DNA of 5,165 nt, taken from Mycoplasma sp. CAG:611. GTDB lineage: Bacteria; Bacillota_I; Bacilli_A; RF39; UBA660. The notes under the pieces are model-generated. The model searched no databases, had not been told where the DNA came from, and worked only from the letters and a program-made list of their open reading frames with translations. A program made the position numbers and the translations under genes. Within the stretch, counting starts at the first letter, position 1, and each line of letters begins with the position of its first letter. Positions 1 to 5,165 of this stretch are shown here, piece after piece. Where the stretch lies: assembly GCA_000434175.1 (NCBI GenBank), contig HF999758.1, positions 1 through 5,165 on the forward strand, given 5' to 3'.

Positions 1-5
1 AAAAT

Positions 6-10
6 GGAGG
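6..10 (+). promoter_or_regulatory. Ribosome binding site of the SDR gene
   Basis: GGAGG lies 6 bases before the ATG at 17, which is ideal spacing. It supports that start. The promoter of this gene, if it has its own, lies before the window. Confidence 0.85.
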
Positions 11-16
11 TAATTT

Positions 17-1024
17 ATGAAAAAAGTTTATATAATAACCGGAGCAAATGGTTTTTTAGGAAATAATATTATAAGAAAGTTACAACAAAACAAAGATAAT
101 GAAATAAGAGCACTTGTTTTAAAAAATTCTTCAATTGAGTCATTAGAAAACTTAAATTGTAAAATTTATTATGGAGATGTAACAAAAAAAGATAGTTTAT
201 CTGATGTTTTTGAAAATATTAATGATAAACAAGTTTTTGTAATTCATTGTGCTGCAGTTGTATATATTAAATCTAAATTTAATCCTACTATCTATAATAT
301 TAATGTTAATGGTACTAAAAATATTATAGATAAAGTTTTAGAAAAAAATGCTAAACTTATTTATATTAGTAGTGTACATGCTATTTATGAAAAACCTAAT
401 AATGAATTAATGACAGAAGAAACTGATTTTGATGAAAACAAAGTAAAAGGATTATATGCAAAAACTAAAGCAGAAACTACGAAATATATTATGGATAAAG
501 TTAAAAATGAAAATTTAAATGCCTGTATTATTATGCCTTCAGGAATTATCGGACCATATGATTTTGGAAATAGTCACTTAACACAATTAATAAAACAAGT
601 TGCAAATAATAAACTTTTTGCTACCGTTAAAGGTGGTTATGACTTCGTAGATGTTAGAGATGTTGCAGATGGTATCATAAGCGCTTGTGAAAAAGATAAT
701 AAAAATGAATGTTATATATTATCTAATAAATATATTACAATTAAAGATTTAACTGACTTAATTTGTGATTTACAAAATAAAAAAAGAATAAAACTGGTAT
801 TACCTATTTTTTTAGCAAAATTAGTTGCACCTTTTTTTGAATTATATTACAACATAAAAAAAGAAACACCATTATTTACAAAATATTCTTTATATACTCT
901 ATCTTCTAATGCTAATTTTAGTAATGCTAAAGCAAAAAAAGAATTAGGATTTAAAAACAAAGATATTAAAGAAACAATTAAAGATACTTTAATTTGGTTA
1001 AAAGAAAATAATTATATAAAATAA
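17..1024 (+). CDS. NAD(P)-dependent epimerase/dehydratase, extended SDR family
   Basis: A cytosolic oxidoreductase of the extended short-chain dehydrogenase/reductase family, 335 residues, the usual full length. The N-terminal Rossmann fold carries the nucleotide-binding motif TGANGFLG (8-15, the GxxGxxG pattern), an acidic residue in YYGDVT (D54), and HCAA at 77-80. The catalytic set is visible: serine in YISSVHA (S118/S119) and Y147-x-x-x-K151. MPSGIIGP (173-180) and FVDVRDVADG (210-219) are typical of the substrate half of epimerases and dihydroflavonol-reductase-like members. The C-terminal part (about 240-335) has a leucine- and proline-rich segment near 258-275 and ends in a helix with the common ELGF...IKETIKDTLIWL pattern. 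The substrate cannot be read from sequence: a nucleotide sugar, a ketone or an aldehyde is possible. A strong GGAGG and ATG fix the start. The downstream terminator separates it from the spore-coat pair, so no shared role is implied. The family call is sure; the reaction is not. Confidence 0.9.
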   Translation: MKKVYIITGANGFLGNNIIRKLQQNKDNEIRALVLKNSSIESLENLNCKIYYGDVTKKDSLSDVFENINDKQVFVIHCAAVVYIKSKFNPTIYNINVNGTKNIIDKVLEKNAKLIYISSVHAIYEKPNNELMTEETDFDENKVKGLYAKTKAETTKYIMDKVKNENLNACIIMPSGIIGPYDFGNSHLTQLIKQVANNKLFATVKGGYDFVDVRDVADGIISACEKDNKNECYILSNKYITIKDLTDLICDLQNKKRIKLVLPIFLAKLVAPFFELYYNIKKETPLFTKYSLYTLSSNANFSNAKAKKELGFKNKDIKETIKDTLIWLKENNYIK

Positions 1025-1038
1025 TAACTTAATATTAT

Positions 1039-1072
1039 AAAAATATACTTAAAATATTAGTATATTTTTTTT
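1039..1072 (+). terminator. Rho-independent terminator after the SDR gene
   Basis: Arms 1039-1049 (AAAAATATACT) and 1059-1069 (AGTATATTTTT) pair over 11 bp without mismatch around a 9-base loop. The second arm runs into an eight-T tract (1065-1072). The stem has only one G-C pair, but the placement 15 bases after the stop codon and the T tract fit an intrinsic terminator in an AT-rich genome. Confidence 0.7.
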
Positions 1073-1095
1073 ATTTTTACTAAAACTAACAATAG

Positions 1096-1101
1096 AAAGG
1101 A
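1096..1101 (+). promoter_or_regulatory. Ribosome binding site that places the start at 1112
   Basis: AAAGGA ends 10 bases before ATG 1112. The alternative upstream TTG at 1103 would sit one base after this site, too close to be used, so the ATG is the start. Confidence 0.7.
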
Positions 1102-1111
1102 ATTGATTAGT

Positions 1112-1327
1112 ATGGAAAAACCACCAGTAATAATATCTACAAAAGATTTATCTTATATTTGTGACATTTTTAACTGGAACTATACAACATGTAAACTTGC
1201 TTATGACATTAGTTTAAAAGTTAATGATCCTGAAATAAAAGATTTTATTTGTGATATTTATAAAATGCATAAAGATATATGTGAAGATTTAATAAGTATG
1301 ATTTATTTGGAGGAAAATTATGAATAA
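1112..1327 (+). CDS. Small four-cysteine helical protein, probable spore-coat partner of CotF-like protein
   Basis: A 71-residue soluble protein with no signal peptide or membrane segment. After a short MEKPPVII lead it appears to be two helices (about 10-36 and 41-66) joined by a turn at VNDPE (37-41). The pattern STKDL...D...W...DPEIK...KMHK resembles short proteins often found beside CotF-type spore coat genes in clostridia; this is from memory, not a search. The helices look like an internal duplication: YICDIF (15-20) matches FICDIY (45-50), and cysteines C17, C27, C47 and C57 fall at equal places in both halves. The last 8 bases overlap the start of the CotF-like gene, arguing for coupled translation and a joint product, probably in the spore coat. 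An upstream TTG (1103) would add only three residues and lacks a usable ribosome site. I found no convincing promoter in 1073-1095. A function beyond a structural coat role is not claimed. Confidence 0.75.
   Translation: MEKPPVIISTKDLSYICDIFNWNYTTCKLAYDISLKVNDPEIKDFICDIYKMHKDICEDLISMIYLEENYE
1309..1313 (+). promoter_or_regulatory. Ribosome binding site of the CotF-like gene, inside the preceding gene
   Basis: GGAGG lies 6 bases before ATG 1320, within the last codons of the upstream four-cysteine gene. It is a stronger site than that gene's own AAAGGA. Its position inside an overlapping gene is typical of translational coupling. Confidence 0.85.
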
Positions 1328-1637
1328 TAAAGTTAATAATCCTGAAGTAAATGTTAGTAAAACTATAAATATGAATGAAAAAAATTATTTAGAAGTTATC
1401 TTAGAAAATGAAAAAAATATGTCTAATAATTTAAGTATTGCTATTGATGAAGCAAGTAATGATTTATTATTTGATAAATTTTATGACATTTTTGATGATG
1501 TTAAATGTGCTGCAAGAGATGCCTTTAATCTTATGTTTAAAAATGGATGGTACACTTTAGAAAAAGCACAAGATAATAAAAGAAAAGAAGAAAATACTAA
1601 ATTAAATGATAAACTAAATGAACTTAATACAAAATAA
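1320..1637 (+). CDS. Spore coat protein, CotF domain family
   Basis: A 105-residue protein with a CotF-like helical (coat F) domain at about 17-84. The domain has the usual order: NEKNYLEVILENEKNM, a helix with NLSIAIDEASNDLL, a third helix KFYDIFDDVKCAARDAFNLM, then the hallmark FKNGWYTLEKA (73-83; G76, W77, Y78 and A83 match the family's GWYxxxxA ending). CotF proteins are structural parts of the endospore coat in Bacillota. The polar N-terminus (1-16) and the strongly charged tail rich in K, E and N (85-105) lie outside the domain. There is one cysteine, C63, no signal peptide and no membrane segment. It overlaps the four-cysteine gene by 8 bases and has a strong GGAGG. Its stop codon lies within the first arm of the downstream hairpin. 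A late mother-cell sigma factor would be expected to drive it, but no such promoter can be read. The family call rests on motif recognition; a direct coat location is inferred. Confidence 0.75.
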   Translation: MNNKVNNPEVNVSKTINMNEKNYLEVILENEKNMSNNLSIAIDEASNDLLFDKFYDIFDDVKCAARDAFNLMFKNGWYTLEKAQDNKRKEENTKLNDKLNELNTK

Positions 1638-1666
1638 AAATAATAGACTAACCTATTATTTTTTTT
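1636..1666. terminator. Shared bidirectional terminator between cotF-like gene and rsmI
   Basis: AAAAATAATAG (1636-1646) pairs fully with CTATTATTTTT (1653-1663) around a 6-base loop (1647-1652). On the + strand the stem ends in a T run to 1666. On the - strand the complementary A run (1636-1640) supplies a T run. The stop codon of the CotF-like gene (1635-1637) overlaps the first arm. The rsmI stop codon (1648-1650, TAG) lies in the loop, so the last rsmI codons form one arm. With one G-C pair it is weak by general rules but well placed for both units. Confidence 0.65.
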
Positions 1667-2499
1667 ATATTTAAACTAGCATTATAAATATCTTTTTTAC
1701 TAAAAGATGTTTCTTTATTTAATTTATCAACTGCTTCTTTCATTGAAAGATTATTTTTAATAATTATATCAATAAGTAATGCTTCGATAGAATAATTAAT
1801 TTCTTCTTTCTCTTCTATTTCTTCTTTTTCTATAATAAAAGTATACTCTCCTAATTCACTTTTTGAATTATCTTTTAATTCTTCTAAAACTTTATTTATA
1901 TTTCCATAATATACTTTTTCATGTAACTTAGTTAAATCAGAACATACACAAATATTAAAATTAACAAGTTTTTCTTTTAAAAATTCCAAAGTATCAATTA
2001 ACCTTTTAGGAGATTCATAAAAAACAAATACTTTAATTAAACTTTGTTTTATTTCTTTAATAATTCTTTTCTTAGTTTTATTTTCTCTAGGAAAAAAGCC
2101 ATAAAAACTAAAATTTTTAGTATCAAGACCACTTATAGATAAAGCTGTTGTAACAGCACTTATTCCTCCTACTCCTATTACTTCAATATTATTTTCTCTT
2201 GCTTGTTTTACTAAAATATAACCAGGATCTGATATACATGGCATTCCAGCATCTGTTATTAAAGCAATATTTTTATTATTTTTTATTATTTCATCTATTA
2301 AATATGGAGATTTTTCTTTTTCATTAAATTTATGATATGAAATAAGTTTATTTTTTATTTTATAAAAATTAAGTAATTTTAAACTATGTCTTGTATCTTC
2401 ACAAAGGATAATATCTACATTTTCTAAAGTTTCAAGTTGACGCTTTGTTACATCATTTAAATTCCCTATTGGTGTTCCTACGATAAATAATTTTCCCAT
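1648..2499 (-). CDS. rsmI: 16S rRNA (cytidine(1402)-2'-O)-methyltransferase RsmI
   Basis: RsmI transfers a methyl group from S-adenosylmethionine to the 2'-O of C1402 of 16S rRNA in the decoding centre of the small subunit, acting on 30S particles in the cytosol. The 283 residues match the family's usual length. It is a tetrapyrrole-methylase fold: FIVGTPIGNLND (5-16), CEDTRHSLKLL (33-43), ISYHKFNE (53-60), ITDAGMPCISDPG (81-93), GGISAVTTALSISGL (111-125), FYESPKRL (160-167) and DLTKLHEKVYYG (188-199). An acidic linker (223-234, E- and K-rich) leads to a C-terminal helical domain (about 236-280) ending in KKIIG. Two parts of the cofactor pocket differ from common sequences: DAGMPC replaces DAGTPG, and GVGGISA replaces the usual proline-containing PxPGxSA. 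All other motifs are intact, so activity is likely. The start is fixed by AGGAGG 5 bases upstream. It is the second gene of the mutS operon, and its end is embedded in the convergent terminator. Confidence 0.95.
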   Translation of the reverse strand: MGKLFIVGTPIGNLNDVTKRQLETLENVDIILCEDTRHSLKLLNFYKIKNKLISYHKFNEKEKSPYLIDEIIKNNKNIALITDAGMPCISDPGYILVKQARENNIEVIGVGGISAVTTALSISGLDTKNFSFYGFFPRENKTKKRIIKEIKQSLIKVFVFYESPKRLIDTLEFLKEKLVNFNICVCSDLTKLHEKVYYGNINKVLEELKDNSKSELGEYTFIIEKEEIEEKEEINYSIEALLIDIIIKNNLSMKEAVDKLNKETSFSKKDIYNASLNIKKIIG

Positions 2500-2504
2500 A
2501 AAAA

Positions 2505-2510
2505 CCTCCT
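2505..2510 (-). promoter_or_regulatory. Ribosome binding site of rsmI overlapping the mutS stop codon
   Basis: AGGAGG on the - strand sits 5 bases before the rsmI ATG. Its first A is the last base of the mutS TAA (2512-2510). A ribosome finishing mutS therefore ends on this site, which suggests coupled translation of the two genes. Confidence 0.85.
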
Positions 2511-5053
2511 TATTTTTTATTTATTACTTCTTTTTTTAATTCATCTAAAATATTTAAAGCTTCAAGTGGTGTTATTTCTAAAGGATTAATTTCAAGAAGT
2601 TTTTTTTCTACTTCACTTTCTTTTTCTTCATTAAAATCAAAAGATAGTGAAGTTTGTTCGTATATTGCTTTTTTACTTTTTTTATTTTCATATAAATCAA
2701 GTATTTCACTTGCTCTTGTTATTATTTCTTTAGGAAGATTAACTAAACTAGCAACATGAATACCATAACTTTTATCTACTGCACCTGGTTTTATCTTATG
2801 CAAAAATGTAATTGTACCATTTTCTTCTTTAGCAGAAACATGAACGTTTTTCAAATATCTCAAATTTTTTTCTAAACTTGTTAATTCATGATAATGAGTA
2901 GAAAAAAGTGTTTTAGCTTTTACTTTATCATGGATATACTCTAATATACTTTGAGCTAAACTCATTCCATCATAAGTTGCTGTTCCACGACCTAATTCAT
3001 CAAATAAAATTAAACTATTTTTCGTAGCATTACTAACTGCATTATTAGCTTCTTTCATTTCAACCATAAAAGTAGATTCACCACTTACTAAATCATCACT
3101 TGCTCCAATACGTGTAAATATTTTATCAAATATAGGAATACTAGCTTCTTTACAAGGAACAAAACTACCAAGTTGAGCCATTATTATAATTATTGCAAGT
3201 GTTCTCATATAAGTAGATTTACCACTCATATTAGGTCCTGTTATTAATAAGATATTTGTTTTTTCATCCATCAATATATCATTTGGCACATAATCTTTTT
3301 GTGATACTTTTTCAACAACTGGATGCCTTGCATCTTTAATATAAATATTTCTTTCATCTACTAATTTAGGTCTTACATAATTATTCTCTTCTGCTACAAC
3401 TGCTAAAGAACATAAAACATCTATTTCACTGATTATATTAGATATATTTTGAAGTTTAGGAATATAAGTTCTAACTTTATCTCTTATTTCAATAAATAAA
3501 TCATATTCCATAGCCATACTTTTTTCTTCAGCATTTAATATTAAATCTTCTTTTTCTTTTAACTCAGGAGTTATATATCTTTCACAATTAGAAAGAGTTT
3601 GTTTTCTTGTATAATTATATTCATCTTTTATTAAAGATTTTTGACCGTTTGGAACTTCAATAAAATAACCAAATACTTTGTTAAAACCTACTTTTAAATT
3701 CTTAATTCCTGTTTTTTCCTTTTCTTTTTGTTCAAGAGCAAGAATAAAATCTTTTCCTCCAGAAGACATACTTTTTAATTCATCAAGATCTTTATTATAC
3801 CCTTTTTTAATTATATTTCCTTCTTTAATACTAACAGGACTATCTTCATTAATACTAATATCAAGTAAATTATATAAATCTTCTAAAGTTTCAAGCCTTT
3901 TATCAAACTTAATTTCATCTAAAATATTTTTAATATGAGGAAGCATTTTAATTGAATTTTTTAATTGAATTAAATCTCTTGCATTTAAATTACCATAACT
4001 AATTCTTCCACATAATCTTTCTAAATCATATACATTATTTAAAAGTTCTCTTAATTCTTCTTTTAAAATAAATTCTGTAAGTAAAGTAGATATATAATCA
4101 TATCTTCTTTCTATTTCATGTTTATCTACTAAAGGATTTTCAATATATGTTTTTAGTGTTCTAGAACCCATCGCAGTTTTAGTTTTATCAAGTAACCAAA
4201 GTAAAGAATAAGTTCTTTCTTTTAATCTTAAAGTTTCTACAAGTTCAAGATTTCTTTTAGAATAAATATCTAATTCAAGATATTTATTTTTATCTATTAC
4301 TTTTACTTTTTGTAAATGACTGAGATTACCCATTTTAGTTTCATTTAAATAATTAAGTAAATGTTTTACGGAATTAACAATTCTTATATCCTTTATATCT
4401 TCATATATATATTTATAAGTATCATTTTCTAATAAATTATTACTTATTGTAATTAAAATATTATAATTTTCTCTTAAAGTATTTATTATTTTTCTATCTA
4501 TTATATCATTTACAATTAATTCTTTTATATCAAGTCTTATTATTTCATTAATAAGTTTATCTATATCATAACTAAATAATTCTGTATAAAAATTTCCTGT
4601 TGTTACATCAGTATAACTTATCGCATAACAATGATTATAATCATAAATACTGCCAACATAATTATTAGTTTTTTCATCAATACTGCTTGCTTCCATTAAA
4701 GTCCCTTTAGTAACAACTTGTATAACACCACGTTCAACCATACCTTTTAGTTTTGGATCTGTTAATTGTTCGCAAATAGCCACTTTATGTCCGTTGTTAA
4801 CAAGTTTTTCAAGATAAGGTAAATATGAATGAAAAGGAACACCACACATAGGAACTCTTTCTTCTAAGCCACAATTTTTACCTGTTAAAGTTAACTCAAG
4901 TTCATGAGATGCTAAAATTGCATCTTCAAAAAACATTTCATAAAAATCTCCAAGTCTAAAAAAGATAATCGCATCTTCATACTTATCTTTTATATCCATA
5001 TATTGAACCATCATTGGCGATAACTTGCTTTTATCTACTTCATTTCTTTTCAT
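2510..5053 (-). CDS. mutS: DNA mismatch repair protein MutS
   Basis: MutS recognises base mismatches and small loops after replication, and uses ATP to become a sliding clamp that recruits MutL. With the ATG at 5053 it is 847 residues, normal for bacterial MutS1. Domains in order: mismatch-binding domain (about 8-120) with GDFYEMF at 35-41, where F37 and E39 correspond to the Phe-x-Glu that contacts the mispair; connector (about 130-255); core levers (about 265-400 and 520-545); clamp (about 405-515); ATPase (about 550-780). The ATPase has DARHPVVE (574-581), Walker A GPNMSGKST (606-614), the ABC-type stretch ASDDLVSGEST (651-661), Walker B LILFDELGRGT (681-691) and STHYHEL (718-724). The tail has QTSLSF (800-805), a possible sliding-clamp contact, and a final helical dimerisation region (about 825-845). 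An upstream TTG at 5074 would add seven residues but lies at the predicted transcription start; AGGAG 8 bases before ATG 5053 decides the start. The next gene is rsmI, not mutL. No motif is missing. Confidence 0.97.
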   Translation of the reverse strand: MKRNEVDKSKLSPMMVQYMDIKDKYEDAIIFFRLGDFYEMFFEDAILASHELELTLTGKNCGLEERVPMCGVPFHSYLPYLEKLVNNGHKVAICEQLTDPKLKGMVERGVIQVVTKGTLMEASSIDEKTNNYVGSIYDYNHCYAISYTDVTTGNFYTELFSYDIDKLINEIIRLDIKELIVNDIIDRKIINTLRENYNILITISNNLLENDTYKYIYEDIKDIRIVNSVKHLLNYLNETKMGNLSHLQKVKVIDKNKYLELDIYSKRNLELVETLRLKERTYSLLWLLDKTKTAMGSRTLKTYIENPLVDKHEIERRYDYISTLLTEFILKEELRELLNNVYDLERLCGRISYGNLNARDLIQLKNSIKMLPHIKNILDEIKFDKRLETLEDLYNLLDISINEDSPVSIKEGNIIKKGYNKDLDELKSMSSGGKDFILALEQKEKEKTGIKNLKVGFNKVFGYFIEVPNGQKSLIKDEYNYTRKQTLSNCERYITPELKEKEDLILNAEEKSMAMEYDLFIEIRDKVRTYIPKLQNISNIISEIDVLCSLAVVAEENNYVRPKLVDERNIYIKDARHPVVEKVSQKDYVPNDILMDEKTNILLITGPNMSGKSTYMRTLAIIIIMAQLGSFVPCKEASIPIFDKIFTRIGASDDLVSGESTFMVEMKEANNAVSNATKNSLILFDELGRGTATYDGMSLAQSILEYIHDKVKAKTLFSTHYHELTSLEKNLRYLKNVHVSAKEENGTITFLHKIKPGAVDKSYGIHVASLVNLPKEIITRASEILDLYENKKSKKAIYEQTSLSFDFNEEKESEVEKKLLEINPLEITPLEALNILDELKKEVINKK

Positions 5054-5061
5054 GCACTTCA

Positions 5062-5066
5062 CTCCT
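5062..5066 (-). promoter_or_regulatory. Ribosome binding site that places the mutS start at 5053
   Basis: AGGAG on the - strand lies 8 bases before ATG 5053. It lies downstream of the alternative TTG at 5074, so it cannot serve that codon. Confidence 0.8.
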
Positions 5067-5079
5067 AAACTCAATTAAT

Positions 5080-5108
5080 ATTATATCAAAAAAACTATTA
5101 TTTTTCGA
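5080..5108 (-). promoter_or_regulatory. Predicted vegetative (sigma-A type) promoter of the mutS-rsmI operon
   Basis: On the - strand a perfect TATAAT (5085-5080) is preceded by TG with one base between, giving an extended -10 element (TGATATAAT). Seventeen bases upstream is TCGAAA (5108-5103), which matches TTGACA at 4 of 6 places. Transcription would begin near 5073, leaving a leader of about 20 bases before ATG 5053. A/T-rich DNA gives chance TATAAT matches, but the extended -10, spacing and position make this a good candidate. Confidence 0.65.
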
Positions 5109-5165
5109 GTAAAATTATTAGATTTTAAAGATTTTTATATACCAGTAATAAATAATAATTATAAA

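Noticed and set aside
1073..1111. A sporulation (sigma-E or sigma-K type) or vegetative promoter for the coat pair.
   Set aside because: No CATA-type -10 with a matching -35, nor a TATAAT with an acceptable -35, is found between the terminator and the ribosome site. Partial matches (AATATT near 1031, TATATT near 1061) have wrong spacing or fall in the terminator stem.
1798..1832. A GAA/AAA-rich purine tract in rsmI (E- and K-rich residues 223-234) as a simple-sequence repeat prone to slippage.
   Set aside because: The repeat units are irregular, and the stretch is a plausible acidic linker between two domains, so no phase-variable tract is supported.
3678..3938. An 86-codon open frame on the + strand.
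   Set aside because: It lies wholly inside mutS on the opposite strand, in the clamp and lever region, and its F-, L-, I- and S-rich product is what antisense reading of AT-rich coding DNA gives. It shows no ribosome site or recognisable motif.
5095..5121. An imperfect dyad (11-base arms, 9 of 11 pairing, 5-base loop) across the -35 region of mutS, as a possible operator.
   Set aside because: The arms are almost all A and T, two mismatches break the stem, and such dyads are expected by chance at this base composition.
5109..5165. A possible end of another gene or RNA before mutS.
   Set aside because: The stretch is A/T-rich with stops in the frames read and no ribosome site, tRNA-like stem or other pattern; it is too short and too near the window edge to support a feature.

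Overview
The window comes from a very AT-rich genome; sampled lines run at about 20 to 28% G+C. AAA, AAT, TTA and ATT codons dominate, Shine-Dalgarno sites are strong (GGAGG, AGGAGG), and spacers are short. Together with a spore-coat CotF-type gene, this points to a spore-forming or recently spore-forming low-GC Bacillota, such as a clostridial lineage. The exact lineage cannot be fixed from this window. All four tryptophan codons seen are TGG. Every stop is TAA or TAG.

Layout: five protein genes fill almost everything. On the + strand, an extended SDR-family NAD-dependent epimerase/dehydratase (17-1024) is closed by its own hairpin-T terminator (1039-1072). It is followed by a two-gene unit (1112-1637): a 71-residue, four-cysteine helical protein and a 105-residue CotF-domain spore coat protein. 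Their ends overlap by 8 bases, so they are probably translationally coupled. On the - strand, converging on that pair, is an operon in the order mutS (5053-2510) then rsmI (2499-1648). It reads from a good extended -10 promoter at 5080-5108. The rsmI ribosome site shares its first base with the mutS stop codon. The two units meet at one A/T-rich hairpin (1636-1666) that can terminate transcription both ways and overlaps the end of both genes.

Functionally these are unrelated modules: a sugar- or ketone-modifying SDR enzyme, a spore-coat pair, and a maintenance operon combining DNA mismatch recognition (MutS) with 16S rRNA methylation (RsmI). Two starts are placed downstream of the longest possible reading frame: the four-cysteine gene starts at ATG 1112, not TTG 1103, and mutS starts at ATG 5053, not TTG 5074.

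No clearly new multi-gene system is visible. The most interesting item is the small CotF partner. It has an internal 30-residue repeat and four cysteines placed symmetrically about its predicted turn, as expected for a disulfide-stapled or metal-binding helical hairpin.
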